From CAYURH01 sp964447105 (GTDB taxonomy: Bacteria > Patescibacteriota > Saccharimonadia > Saccharimonadales > EFPC-124), in contig CAYURH010000001.1 in the NCBI GenBank assembly GCA_964447105.1, positions 1 through 64,000 on the forward strand: 64,000 nt of DNA. Reading direction: 5' to 3'. Position 1 is the first letter of the stretch. Every line of letters begins with the position of its first letter. Positions 23,644 to 32,597 of the stretch are shown piece by piece. The position numbers and the translations under genes were made by a program. The notes under the pieces are model-generated. The model saw only the letters and a program-made list of their open reading frames with translations, was not told where the DNA came from and made no database searches.

Positions 23644-24828
23644 CTAAACCAACTTGACAAAACGGCGTTTGCCAACCTGGAGTAGATCACCTGTGGTGAC
23701 TCGCACGTGTGGTGTAGTGATTTTTTGTTGGTTCAGCCTGACGCCACCTTGATCGTACAAGCGTGACGCTTCAGATTTGCTTGCAGCCAGGCCAGCCTGA
23801 ACTAACAGGTCGGTCACAGCGTACTCGCCGGGCTTCACGGCTACAGTGGGCGCGCCCTCGCCACCACTAAACAAGTCAGTGGTAGCTTGGCGGGCGGCAT
23901 CGGCCTGCTCGGCGCCGTGCACCAGTTTGGTCACTTCGTAGGCAAGAGTTTTTTGGGCTAAGCGTTCAGCTGGGTCCTTCACAAATTGAGCCATCACGTC
24001 ATCAATATGTTTTTTGTCGAGCAAAGTAAAAATCTTTAGGTAGTCTTCAACCCCAGCGTCTTCCAGGTTTAGCCAAAACTGGTAAAAATCGAACACACTG
24101 GTGCGTGCAGCATCGAGCCACACCGCGCCGGCTTCGGATTTACCAAATTTTTTGCCAGTGACTTTGTTGACGATAAGCGGGCAAGAGTACACGTGGGCTT
24201 CAGCTCCTTCGAGCTTGCGAATCATTTCTACACCCGATAGGCTGTTGCCCCACTGGTCGGCGCCGCAAATCTGTAGCGTTACGCCATGTTTACGGAACAA
24301 GTGCAGGAAATCGTAGCCCTGGATCAGCGAGTAGCTAAACTCAGCGTAGCTCAAGCCTTTGCCACCCTTGCCTATACGCGACTGCACAAAATCTCGCTGC
24401 AGAAGTTGGGTCATGGAAAAATGTTTGCCAATGTCGCGCAAAAATGTCAGGTAGTTCATATCCTTGAACCAGTCGTAGTTGTCGACAATGGTAAATTGCT
24501 GGCCAGCGAACACCTGTTTGTACTGCGCCGTTACACCAGCTTTGTTTTTGGCGATTTGCTCTAGGCTTTGTAGTTGGCGCTCCTCGTCCTTGCCGTCCGG
24601 ATCACCAATCATGCCCGTGGCACCGCCCACCAGCAACACCGGTTTGTGGCCATGGTCGATAAAATGACGCACCATCATAGCAGCCGCCAGGTTGCCAATA
24701 GTCATAGAATCAGCGCTGGGATCAACACCCCAGTAAAACGTCATTTTGCGAGTATCAAGTTCATGGACGTCGTGCAGTGTGGTCTGGTTTACGAATCCTC
24801 GCCACAGCAATTCTTCAGAGAGTGTCAT
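23644..24828 (-). CDS. tyrS: Tyrosyl-tRNA synthetase
   Basis: From ATG 24828 (AAAGGA upstream) the protein has 394 residues. It is a class I synthetase with the HIGH-equivalent in GVDPSADSMTIGNLAAAM, the LVGGATGMIGDP loop, the tyrosine-specific GADQWGNSLSGVEMI, a KMSKS-equivalent KFGKSEAGAVWLD, and a C-terminal S4 RNA-binding domain (LVQAGLAASKSEASRLYDQG). It charges tRNA-Tyr. The longer ORF upstream of 24828 reads through the promoter region and is not used. Confidence 0.97.
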   Translation of the reverse strand: MTLSEELLWRGFVNQTTLHDVHELDTRKMTFYWGVDPSADSMTIGNLAAAMMVRHFIDHGHKPVLLVGGATGMIGDPDGKDEERQLQSLEQIAKNKAGVTAQYKQVFAGQQFTIVDNYDWFKDMNYLTFLRDIGKHFSMTQLLQRDFVQSRIGKGGKGLSYAEFSYSLIQGYDFLHLFRKHGVTLQICGADQWGNSLSGVEMIRKLEGAEAHVYSCPLIVNKVTGKKFGKSEAGAVWLDAARTSVFDFYQFWLNLEDAGVEDYLKIFTLLDKKHIDDVMAQFVKDPAERLAQKTLAYEVTKLVHGAEQADAARQATTDLFSGGEGAPTVAVKPGEYAVTDLLVQAGLAASKSEASRLYDQGGVRLNQQKITTPHVRVTTGDLLQVGKRRFVKLV

Positions 24829-24874
24829 TATAGTTCCTTTGATTATCTTTAATAAATTCGCGTAGGCGATGTAT

Positions 24875-24930
24875 ACAGATAATCTGTGTGTTTGTGTGCA
24901 ATATTCATCTGTTCTACTCTGTAGACAGAT
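24875..24930. promoter_or_regulatory. ACAGAT inverted repeats between tyrS and the PBP gene
   Basis: The divergent spacer has ACAGAT-A-ATCTGT (24875-24887), a near-perfect operator-like palindrome overlapping the tyrS promoter zone. A second inverted pair, ATCTGT (24907-24912) and ACAGAT (24925-24930), has a 12-nt spacer. The same hexamer occurring four times suggests a binding site for an unknown dimeric regulator. Confidence 0.35.
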
Positions 24931-25011
24931 TATAGCCAAAAAGTCTTGCCGTGGATAGTTGCATGCTATAATAAGAAAGATTTTTATAAGACGTGGGAGT
25001 AGGTATAACGA

Positions 25012-27720
25012 ATGGCAAACAAGTCGAACAAGCGTTCGAAAGGCCTCAGTGTATATGCTAATTTGGTGGCACGCCGCAAAACAGGCAAAGACGCTCGTGC
25101 CCGCCGCAAAGCTGAATATTTAGCAACGCTACCCAAAAATCCGGTCAAGCGCTTCTTTTATCGTTTACATCCCAAACGTTTGGCTAAATTCTGGTTTAGC
25201 CGCGAAGGGTTCAAAACCGCACTCAAATTACTCGCTGTAGGCGTCGTAGTGATTGCCGTGTTTATTGCTGCTCTGTTTGCATACTACCGCAAAGAACTGG
25301 AAGCGCTCAGCCCTAGCGAACTAGCCAAACGCGTACAAACCACTATAAGCCGCTACTACGACCGCAACGGTGAACTGCTATGGGAAGACAAAGGCAACGG
25401 CGACTACAAAATGGTGATCGAGTCCAAAGACATCAACGACACCATGAAACAAGCCACTATCGCCATCGAGGACAAAGATTTCTACAATCACGGCGGCATT
25501 AGCCCGACCGGCCTCATCCGCGCAGCGATCAATGACGTATTTGGCGGTGGTAATGTCCAAGGTGCGTCCACCTTGACACAACAGCTCATCAAAAACGTAT
25601 TCTTCTCTTCAGAAGCTCAGCAAAACCGGTTGGATGTGTCGCGCAAGATCAAAGAAATGATCTTGGCCGTGGAAGCTGACCGCATGTACTCCAAAGATCA
25701 AATCCTCACGCTCTATCTCAACGAAGTACCATATGGTGGCCCGCGCAACGGTGTAGAATCGGCTGCGCTCGCCTATTTCAACAAGCACACCAAAGACTTG
25801 ACGTTACCCGAAGCAGCACTGCTCGCTTCGATCCCTCAGAATCCATCGTACTTCAACCCTTACCGTCTCACACCGGCGAGCACCAAAGCTCTGTTGGCCC
25901 GCCAACACGAAGTGCTCAACGACATGGCCGAACAGGGATACATCACTCACCAGCAGGCCGATGATGCCGCTAAATATCCCATCCTCGACACTATTCAGCC
26001 CGAAATCGCCGCCAACGCCAACATCAAAGCGCCATGGTTCGTCAAAAAAGTGCAAGACCAACTCGAAAAACAGCTTGGCACGAGCCTAGTCCGCAAAGGT
26101 GGCCTCACTATCAAAACCACGCTCGACTGGCGCGTACAACAAATCGCCGAACAATCCGTCGCCGAAAACCGCAAACAAATTTTCTCCAACGGCTCGGACG
26201 ACGTAGCCGTGACATCTATCGACGTACCGACCGGTCAGGTGCTAGCCATGGTGGGTAGCTACGACTGGAAAGATCCCAACTACGGGCAAGAAAACGCCGC
26301 CACTAACCTACTGCAACCAGGTTCTAGTATCAAACCATTTATGTACGCCGCTTTACTCAAACCGCACCAGGGCGAAAACTACGGCGCCGGTTCGATACTC
26401 CAAGACATTGACCTAAGCAACACACTCTACAAACCCAACAAACTGCAAAACGCCGACAATAAATTCTTCGGCCCCATTTCCGTCCGCCGCGGCTTAGCCA
26501 ACTCGCGCAACCCGCCCGCTGTCGAAGCCGCATACTTAGCCGGTATCGACAATGCCGTGCAAACGGCTCGTGACGCTGGCGACAAAAGCTATTGCCAAAA
26601 CGTACAATACGGTCTGTCCGCCGCTATCGGTAGCTGTGAAGTGCAGCAAGTCGAACACACCGAAGCGTTTGCTACCTTGGGCCGTTTGGGCACCTACAAA
26701 CCAGTCGCTTACGTACTAGAAGTCAAAAACTCTCAGGGCCAAAACCTATTCCAATGGAAAGACGATCAAGCCAAACAAGTGATTGATCCGCAGATTGCCT
26801 ACATCCTCAGTGACATTTTGACCGACCCAGCAGCCCGATCAACAGTGTTCGGCGCCAATGGTGTGGTAGGTATGAACATCCCGGGTGTCAAAACAGCCAC
26901 CAAAACAGGTACCACCGACGACGGTCACGACCACGCCAAAGAAGGCTGGATGATGAGCTACACCCCACGCATGGCAACTGGCGTATGGGTAGGTCGGCAT
27001 GACGGTAAACACATCGACCGCGCCAGCAACACCGCGCAGGGCAACATTGTGCGTGACGTCATGGGCAAAGCCCACACCCAAGTTTTCGCCAAAGACGGCA
27101 GCTGGAAAACCGGCGACTGGTTCGCGCAACCAGCCGGTATACAAAAACTCAGCATCAACGGCACCACCGACCTGTACCCGTCATGGTTTGTCAAACCAGC
27201 CAACAACAACCAAGACGACGTAACCTTCGACAAAGTATCCAAGAAAAAAGCTACCGAATGTACCCCTGATGCAGCCAAAATCCAGATCAAACTCACCTAC
27301 TTCACCGACACAGTCACCGGCAAAAAAACATACAGCGCATCCACCGAAGGCTACGACCCCAATGCCACCGACGACGTACACAACTGCAGCGACGCTAAAC
27401 CGTTTGTGACACTCACTGTTACTCCGGCCGGTCTGAGCAAATACCACATTTCTGCCAAAGTCGAACAAGGCACATACGCCCTCAGTTCAGTAGACATCGC
27501 TGTAAACGGTCAGGCAATATCAAGCCAACCCATCAACAGCCCTGGTATTTACTCAGTCGACTACACCTTCCCCGCTGGCTCCACCGGTACCAAAGCAAGC
27601 ATCAGCGCCGTAGCCTACGACCAAGCGCTCTACAGCGGCAGCGACACCAAATCACAGATCGTCGCCAGTAACGGCAAAAACAAAAACGATGTCGCCCTCC
27701 TGGGCCGCCGTGGGTTCTAA
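25012..27720 (+). CDS. Class A penicillin-binding protein (PBP1A type)
   Basis: This 902-residue protein has a basic cytoplasmic start, a membrane anchor at about 78-98, then a GT51 glycosyltransferase domain (IAIEDKDFYNHGGISPTG, STLTQQLIKN). A transpeptidase domain follows with SxxK (SSIKPF), SxN (SRN) and KTG (TKTGTTDDGHDH), and a Thr/Asp-rich C-terminal tail of about 180 residues. It polymerises and cross-links peptidoglycan outside the membrane. The ATG follows GGGAGTAGG; TATAAT lies at about 24968-24973. The Nudix-like gene follows after 3 nt. Confidence 0.96.
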   Translation: MANKSNKRSKGLSVYANLVARRKTGKDARARRKAEYLATLPKNPVKRFFYRLHPKRLAKFWFSREGFKTALKLLAVGVVVIAVFIAALFAYYRKELEALSPSELAKRVQTTISRYYDRNGELLWEDKGNGDYKMVIESKDINDTMKQATIAIEDKDFYNHGGISPTGLIRAAINDVFGGGNVQGASTLTQQLIKNVFFSSEAQQNRLDVSRKIKEMILAVEADRMYSKDQILTLYLNEVPYGGPRNGVESAALAYFNKHTKDLTLPEAALLASIPQNPSYFNPYRLTPASTKALLARQHEVLNDMAEQGYITHQQADDAAKYPILDTIQPEIAANANIKAPWFVKKVQDQLEKQLGTSLVRKGGLTIKTTLDWRVQQIAEQSVAENRKQIFSNGSDDVAVTSIDVPTGQVLAMVGSYDWKDPNYGQENAATNLLQPGSSIKPFMYAALLKPHQGENYGAGSILQDIDLSNTLYKPNKLQNADNKFFGPISVRRGLANSRNPPAVEAAYLAGIDNAVQTARDAGDKSYCQNVQYGLSAAIGSCEVQQVEHTEAFATLGRLGTYKPVAYVLEVKNSQGQNLFQWKDDQAKQVIDPQIAYILSDILTDPAARSTVFGANGVVGMNIPGVKTATKTGTTDDGHDHAKEGWMMSYTPRMATGVWVGRHDGKHIDRASNTAQGNIVRDVMGKAHTQVFAKDGSWKTGDWFAQPAGIQKLSINGTTDLYPSWFVKPANNNQDDVTFDKVSKKKATECTPDAAKIQIKLTYFTDTVTGKKTYSASTEGYDPNATDDVHNCSDAKPFVTLTVTPAGLSKYHISAKVEQGTYALSSVDIAVNGQAISSQPINSPGIYSVDYTFPAGSTGTKASISAVAYDQALYSGSDTKSQIVASNGKNKNDVALLGRRGF

Positions 27721-27723
27721 CAT

Positions 27724-28131
27724 ATGAAAATTGTGCTCATGGCCATAGCCGTCATCCAAAAAGATGACAGTGTGCTACTGCGCAAATTCGACCCCGCCAA
27801 GAACCCCTACAAAGAACCGTGGGGGCTCTTCGGTGGACGGCTCGAAGGCGACGGCACCGTAACTGATATGCTCAATCGTGAATTGCAAGCCCGCTGGAAC
27901 ATGACCGTACATATAGATCAGCAACTCACATGGGATGAAGAAGTCAAAACCGATCACGACAGTGAACAGAAACGATTCATCTACCTCGACGCACTCTGTA
28001 CTCTTGCTTCAGGCGACCCCACACCCGTCAACCCCAACGAACTATTGGAATGGGCGACACGAGATAAACTCAAAGACTACCAACACGTCCCACCGGGTGT
28101 GAAGTTGTTCAAAAAACTAGGCTACCTCTAG
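27724..28131 (+). CDS. Divergent Nudix-fold protein
   Basis: This 135-residue protein has the Nudix fold signature start IAVIQKDDSVLLRKF and a degenerate Nudix box (GGRLEGDGTVTDMLNREL, then QARW). The metal-binding glutamate pair after RE is replaced by QARW, so hydrolase activity is doubtful. It lies 3 nt after the PBP gene, implying co-transcription, and is convergent with the PIN-TRAM gene. Confidence 0.7.
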   Translation: MKIVLMAIAVIQKDDSVLLRKFDPAKNPYKEPWGLFGGRLEGDGTVTDMLNRELQARWNMTVHIDQQLTWDEEVKTDHDSEQKRFIYLDALCTLASGDPTPVNPNELLEWATRDKLKDYQHVPPGVKLFKKLGYL

Positions 28132-28144
28132 CGAACAATTGCCA

Positions 28145-29038
28145 CTATTTTGCGTCGACAGGGCGCTGCTGTTGTGTCTGCGGTTTGCGACGAGCGTGAT
28201 ACGCGCGCATAGGACGAGGTTGGGCGCGATTTGCTTGCGTCTGCTGGTTGGTACTGGTACCGTTCGCAGCATTGATCATGCGCTGCTCGGGCGAAACATT
28301 GGATGGACGCGCAGGACGCTCCTGCGGGCGCGACTGCTGTTTCTGTACTGGTTGTTGCTGTTGGTGATGCTGCTGTACTTGTTCGGGTTGCGCTGGCTTG
28401 GGTGCGTTGGCGGGCAATACGGCAAACATCATCTTGCCGGCTTGAGTCTGTAGCATGCGGCTAAATTCTACTTGGATACGCTGGCCCACCATGTGAGCGG
28501 CTTTTTCGACCACCACCATAGTGCCGTCTTCGAGGTAACCCACGCCTTGGGTTTTGTCTTGGCCTACCTGAGTAATTTTGAGTTCGATTCGTTCGCCAGG
28601 CAAACGTTGAGGGCGCAGAGCGTGCGCTAATTCGTTGACATTAAGTACGGTCACACCTTCAATCTGGGCAACTTTGTTCAGGTTGTAGTCGGTCGTGTAG
28701 AGCATGCCGCCGTGCAGTTTGGCGAGGGCAATCAGTTTGTCGTCGACTTCTTTAACAGCGGGAAATTGTTCGCGCGCGATTACCACCGTGGTGCGGCGCA
28801 AATCTTGCAGGTTGCGGATCACATCCAGACCAAACCGGGCACGCTCGCGCTTCATGCTGTCGCCGTTGTCGGCTAAATATTGCAGCTCGGCAATCACAAA
28901 CTGTGGCACCACTAAACGCTTGGTTGCAAAACCAGCTTTGGCGATATCAAGGATACGGCCGTCAATAAGTGAGCATGTGTCGAGAATCATCGAACGTTCA
29001 CTATCCGACGGGCGTTTCTTCTTTTTAAATGGATTCAT
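28145..29038 (-). CDS. PIN-TRAM domain nuclease-like protein
   Basis: The 297-residue protein has a PIN domain (MILDTCSLIDGRILDI at about 17-32, acidic residues in FVIAELQYL and TTDYNLNKVA) followed by a TRAM domain (RIELKITQVGQDKTQGVGYLEDG at about 150-175). Related YacL proteins carry four N-terminal membrane helices; here there is only a short lysine-rich start. A Gln/Pro/Arg-rich low-complexity tail fills the last 90 residues. It is probably an RNA-binding ribonuclease. It lies 15 nt downstream of radA with AAGGAG before its ATG. Confidence 0.85.
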   Translation of the reverse strand: MNPFKKKKRPSDSERSMILDTCSLIDGRILDIAKAGFATKRLVVPQFVIAELQYLADNGDSMKRERARFGLDVIRNLQDLRRTTVVIAREQFPAVKEVDDKLIALAKLHGGMLYTTDYNLNKVAQIEGVTVLNVNELAHALRPQRLPGERIELKITQVGQDKTQGVGYLEDGTMVVVEKAAHMVGQRIQVEFSRMLQTQAGKMMFAVLPANAPKPAQPEQVQQHHQQQQPVQKQQSRPQERPARPSNVSPEQRMINAANGTSTNQQTQANRAQPRPMRAYHARRKPQTQQQRPVDAK

Positions 29039-29053
29039 CTGACTCCTTAGGAA

Positions 29054-30409
29054 TTAATTCTTTTTGAGAAATGCGTTGAGAGCATCACGCATCGAGGCCG
29101 TGGGGCGCAAGTATGCATGTTTTTTGCTCATGCGTGGCCCAATGGCAAACGTAAAGCCCAATTTTTTGGCTTCAGCCATACGTTTATCTGGCTGTAGCAC
29201 GCTGCGGATTTCACCGCTTAGACCTACTTCACCAAACACGACAGCTCCGGGGTCGAGCGCTAACTGTTTGGCGGCAGATGCTATAGCCATGCATACCGCC
29301 AAATCAGCCGCTGGGTCTTGTAGTTTGATGCCGCCTACGACATTGATATAAATGTCGCTTTCAGATAATTGCAGCTTGGTGCGGCGCTCGAGCACAGCAA
29401 CCAACAGGTTAAGGCGGTTAAGATCAAACCCTGAGGCTGTGCGCTTAGGATACCCGAAATGCGTCGGATTGACAAGTGCTTGAATTTCCACCAGCAGTGG
29501 GCGATTGCCTTCCATGGTAGCCAGCACCACTGACCCATCGCTGCTCAAACGCTCTTCGAGCAGTGCAGCAGATGGATTAGTAACGGGGGTGAGCCCGGCG
29601 TCGTTCATCTCAAATATAGCTGCTTCGCTGGTAGAGCCGTAGCGGTTTTTGATAGCGCGCAACACCTTGAAACCGCCATATCTGTCACCTTCGAGGTTGA
29701 GCACAACATCCACCATGTGTTCCAGGACTTTTGGTCCAGCTATACTCCCCTCTTTGGTAACATGCCCCACCAGCAGCAGTGCGGTGTTGCTGGCTTTGGC
29801 AGCTTGCGTGAGCAGGTTGGCTGAATTGGTAATCTGCCCCACACTCCCTGGAGCCGAGGCGATGGCCGACATCGACAACGTTTGGATAGAGTCCACGATC
29901 ACTAATTTGTAGGCTCCACTGCGGATGGTAGCAGCAATGTCGTCGGCCGATGTCGATGATGCCAAATGCAAATCTTGGTGGCTCGCACCCAATCGCTGTG
30001 CTCGTACTTTTACCTGGCCTGCCGACTCTTCGCCACTTATGTACAACACCGGTGCATGAACCGCGGCCTGCGACGACAGCTGCATGAGCAGCGTAGACTT
30101 ACCAATACCTGGTTGGCCGGCGATCAGCACCACACTCGCAGGCACAATCCCCCCACCCAGTACCACATCAACATCTGGCAAACCCGTACTCAGGCGACCA
30201 GCTTGATCGCTCGGTGTCACAGCATCAATGGCTTGGGTGGCCAAAGCTTTGCCTTGACTACTCGACACAGCGTTGGCACCAACGCTGACTCCACCCGCTT
30301 CTTCGACAAAACTGTTCCACGCCCCACAGTTATCGCAACGACCGGCCCATTTGGCCCGAATGGCGCCACATTGTTGACAGACAAACTGAGATATAGGTTT
30401 TTTCGGCAT
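29054..30409 (-). CDS. radA: DNA repair protein RadA
   Basis: This 451-residue RecA-like protein has an N-terminal zinc finger (CQQCG...CDNCG), Walker A GQPGIGKST, Walker B region KLVIVDSIQTL, the RadA-specific KNRYGST, and a C-terminal Lon-like domain (VGGIKLQDPAADLAVCMAIA). It promotes branch migration in recombination. The PIN-TRAM gene follows 15 nt downstream. The short distance between a TATAAA-like box and the ATG suggests a very short leader. Confidence 0.96.
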   Translation of the reverse strand: MPKKPISQFVCQQCGAIRAKWAGRCDNCGAWNSFVEEAGGVSVGANAVSSSQGKALATQAIDAVTPSDQAGRLSTGLPDVDVVLGGGIVPASVVLIAGQPGIGKSTLLMQLSSQAAVHAPVLYISGEESAGQVKVRAQRLGASHQDLHLASSTSADDIAATIRSGAYKLVIVDSIQTLSMSAIASAPGSVGQITNSANLLTQAAKASNTALLLVGHVTKEGSIAGPKVLEHMVDVVLNLEGDRYGGFKVLRAIKNRYGSTSEAAIFEMNDAGLTPVTNPSAALLEERLSSDGSVVLATMEGNRPLLVEIQALVNPTHFGYPKRTASGFDLNRLNLLVAVLERRTKLQLSESDIYINVVGGIKLQDPAADLAVCMAIASAAKQLALDPGAVVFGEVGLSGEIRSVLQPDKRMAEAKKLGFTFAIGPRMSKKHAYLRPTASMRDALNAFLKKN

Positions 30410-30431
30410 ATATTTATAGTGTAACGGAACT

Positions 30432-30460
30432 TTGACTAAAACATAAATTAAACGTATAAT
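30432..30460 (+). promoter_or_regulatory. Promoter of the 30501 cassette
   Basis: TTGACT (30432-30437) and a perfect TATAAT (30455-30460) are 17 nt apart. Transcription should start near 30467, giving a leader of about 34 nt with AAAGGAG before the ATG. Confidence 0.85.
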
Positions 30461-30500
30461 ATTCCCCGGTAAACCTCAGGGATTGAAAGGAGCGGGACAC

Positions 30501-31424
30501 ATGTCCTCCTCTCTTGCTGGACCCGCCATGGTGGTGGGCACATTGCTCCTGGTCGTGCTGGCCGTATGGGTCGCAGCACGGTACCGGAGCAACCGCAAGG
30601 CCAAGTTCGAGCGTCAGAAGAAGATCGCCTTCGAATCCGTGCGCGAGCAGATCGAGTTACTGAGACAGGGCGATGACCAGATGTACGAGCTGCTGGGGGA
30701 GAGCCACAGCGAACTGTGGCGAGAGCTCTCCAGCAAGTACGCAAACACGACCGGCTGGGCCAGCCTGGTCGACGCACGTGGTAGTGCAATCCGGGCCTAC
30801 GAGCTGTCCACCGAGAAAGCGGTGCGCGATGAAACGCTCACCGCCTACACGACGTGGATGAGGTGCCCCGACGAACTGTCGGCGTACGAGGAGCTGCAGT
30901 TGTTCACGAGGTTCCTGGAGCTTCGGCGCGGGCTCCAGTACAGCATTGATGACGTCAACCGGGTAACCGGCGGCGACCTGCAGCTCACGGAGGTTCTGAA
31001 CGACCTCCTGATGCGTACCATGGCCGAGTTGCGTACTGGCGCCGAAGCTGGATCACGCGAGGACTTCGAGAAGGCCCAGAACCTGCTCGACCAATGCGCG
31101 ATCTACTTCTACCGCGGCCTTCACCCGGCGCACATCAAGCCCGGCGGCTGGAGCCGCATCGAGGCCCAGCACCTGCTGCGGATCAACCCAGACCATACCG
31201 ACTACAAACCGCTGCGGGATGCTGGCGCACTGCTGGCAGCCCGTGAGGCACTGGCCTCCAGGAACGAAGGTGGGCAGCTCAACATCTGGCTGGTCAAGAT
31301 GGTCCTGGCCTGGTGCCACAGCAACACGAGCATCCGAGCCCAGGTCGGCGATGACAACATCAACGCCTTGGCCGACCTGGTGCTGTACCATGCGCGACTG
31401 ACGGGAATCCCCATCCCCGCCTGA
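30501..31424 (+). CDS. Cassette gene: anchored cytoplasmic helical protein, QVGD family
   Basis: The protein has 307 residues from ATG 30501 (AAAGGAG 8 nt upstream). A membrane helix (about 8-27) is followed by the basic RYRSNRKAKFERQKK, predicting a cytoplasmic, mostly helical body. The C-terminal RAQVGDDNINALADLVLYH aligns with REQVGDHVWAQLMLVVAHH of the next cassette, so the two are paralogues. The ORF is strongly GC-rich in codon choice (CTG, GAG, AAG, ATC). No known domain is recognised. Confidence 0.8.
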   Translation: MSSSLAGPAMVVGTLLLVVLAVWVAARYRSNRKAKFERQKKIAFESVREQIELLRQGDDQMYELLGESHSELWRELSSKYANTTGWASLVDARGSAIRAYELSTEKAVRDETLTAYTTWMRCPDELSAYEELQLFTRFLELRRGLQYSIDDVNRVTGGDLQLTEVLNDLLMRTMAELRTGAEAGSREDFEKAQNLLDQCAIYFYRGLHPAHIKPGGWSRIEAQHLLRINPDHTDYKPLRDAGALLAAREALASRNEGGQLNIWLVKMVLAWCHSNTSIRAQVGDDNINALADLVLYHARLTGIPIPA

Positions 31425-31439
31425 CGCGCAACGCGCGTG

Positions 31440-31468
31440 GAGTGGGGTGCCAGAACGGCGCCCCACTC
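31440..31468 (+). terminator. 12-bp GC hairpin after the 30501 cassette, no U-tract
   Basis: GAGTGGGGTGCC (31440-31451) pairs with GGCGCCCCACTC (31457-31468) with one wobble and a 5-nt loop. It is followed by TGCGAAAAG, with no T-run. Confidence 0.7.
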
Positions 31469-31487
31469 TGCGAAAAGAGGCATTATA

Positions 31488-31516
31488 TTGACACCTTTCC
31501 CATAAGATACTTAAAT
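31488..31516 (+). promoter_or_regulatory. Promoter of the 31547 cassette
   Basis: A perfect TTGACA (31488-31493) is 17 nt from TTAAAT (31511-31516). The promoter begins 20 nt after the hairpin of the preceding cassette, so the two genes are separate transcription units in tandem. Confidence 0.7.
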
Positions 31517-31546
31517 ACCACTACACCTAAGAAGGGATGGTGACGG

Positions 31547-32479
31547 ATGTCGAGCCTCGACATCTTGGGCCTCACGGCGACAGCGTTGATCGTGATGGTC
31601 ATGGCTGGAACCGTGCGGCTGGCCGCAAAGAAGCGCACTCACAAGCGCGCCATACAGCAGCAAAAGAATGAGCAAGAAGCGTTCGAGAGTCGCCTGGCCA
31701 CGGCGAGACTCGCCCAGGAACAGTGCGAATTCATGGCTCTGATCACTCGAGTACACCATTGTGATCGATCCGCTGTTGCGGCGCTGCAGAGCGAGCTGTG
31801 GGTTATCTACATCGAGCAGGACGCCGAGCGTCAACGGCTGGCAGCAAGCGCCATTGACTACTGCGAGCTGATGCTCGCTGGCTACGCCGCCAAAGACATG
31901 TTGATAGGCATCGACGTATTGGAGACGGATGCGCCAATCAGCGAGCGAATTGAGCGACTCGACCAGCTGATCATGCACCTCTACAGAGTCAGCGAGGAGT
32001 GGCGCAGATGGATCTATGTAACCCATGGCATCTCCGTCGCAGTACTGGAAGAAGAGCTTGAAAAATGGGAAGGAGCATACCTGGCTGAGCTGGTAGAGCA
32101 AGCTCTGTCAGGCGACCTCGTCGCCATGCGCGAAGCCGTGAGGAGACACACGGAAGACGAGGATGCCGAGCCCGACTACTTCCCTGCCGGCTGGAACCAA
32201 GCGGTCCTGCTGCACTATGGTTACACCGCGGAGCCGTGGATGTGGGATCTGTCAGAGCTAGCCATTGTGCGGCAACCGATGGGTCTAGCCATGCTGGCCG
32301 GACAAGTACTCGTCTACGACGGGGGCACGTGGCTCAACCGCCTACCACTCCATGTGGTGGGCTGGGCGGCCATCGTGCTGTCGCACGGCACAGAAGCTCG
32401 CGAGCAGGTGGGGGATCACGTTTGGGCTCAGCTCATGTTGGTGGTGGCTCACCACCAACAAGTTGGAGACGACATGTAG
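31547..32479 (+). CDS. Cassette gene: anchored cytoplasmic helical protein, QVGD family
   Basis: The 310-residue protein has an N-terminal helix (about 7-25) and a basic stretch (AAKKRTHKRAIQQQ), then a long acidic helical body with coiled-coil character around residues 35-60 and 150-190. The C-terminus (REQVGDHVWAQLMLVVAHH) matches the upstream cassette product. GAAGGGATGG precedes the ATG. No enzymatic motif is visible; the inner membrane face is the likely location. Confidence 0.78.
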   Translation: MSSLDILGLTATALIVMVMAGTVRLAAKKRTHKRAIQQQKNEQEAFESRLATARLAQEQCEFMALITRVHHCDRSAVAALQSELWVIYIEQDAERQRLAASAIDYCELMLAGYAAKDMLIGIDVLETDAPISERIERLDQLIMHLYRVSEEWRRWIYVTHGISVAVLEEELEKWEGAYLAELVEQALSGDLVAMREAVRRHTEDEDAEPDYFPAGWNQAVLLHYGYTAEPWMWDLSELAIVRQPMGLAMLAGQVLVYDGGTWLNRLPLHVVGWAAIVLSHGTEAREQVGDHVWAQLMLVVAHHQQVGDDM

Positions 32480-32490
32480 CAACCGCCCAC

Positions 32491-32523
32491 AGAGGGGCGT
32501 CGCCATACGCGCGACGCCCCTCT
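32491..32523 (+). terminator. Perfect 13-bp hairpin after the 31547 cassette, no U-tract
   Basis: AGAGGGGCGTCGC (32491-32503) and GCGACGCCCCTCT (32511-32523) pair perfectly around a 7-nt loop, starting 12 nt after the stop. AGAATAGACT follows, already part of the next promoter. Confidence 0.75.
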
Positions 32524-32527
32524 AGAA

Positions 32528-32556
32528 TAGACTGAAATTATATACCATGATATTAT
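32528..32556 (+). promoter_or_regulatory. Promoter of the 32598 cassette
   Basis: TAGACT (32528-32533) and TATTAT (32551-32556) are 17 nt apart, starting 5 nt after the preceding hairpin. Confidence 0.6.
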
Positions 32557-32597
32557 AACCACGCGCAAAATCACCACTACGATTGCGAGGTCTCACG

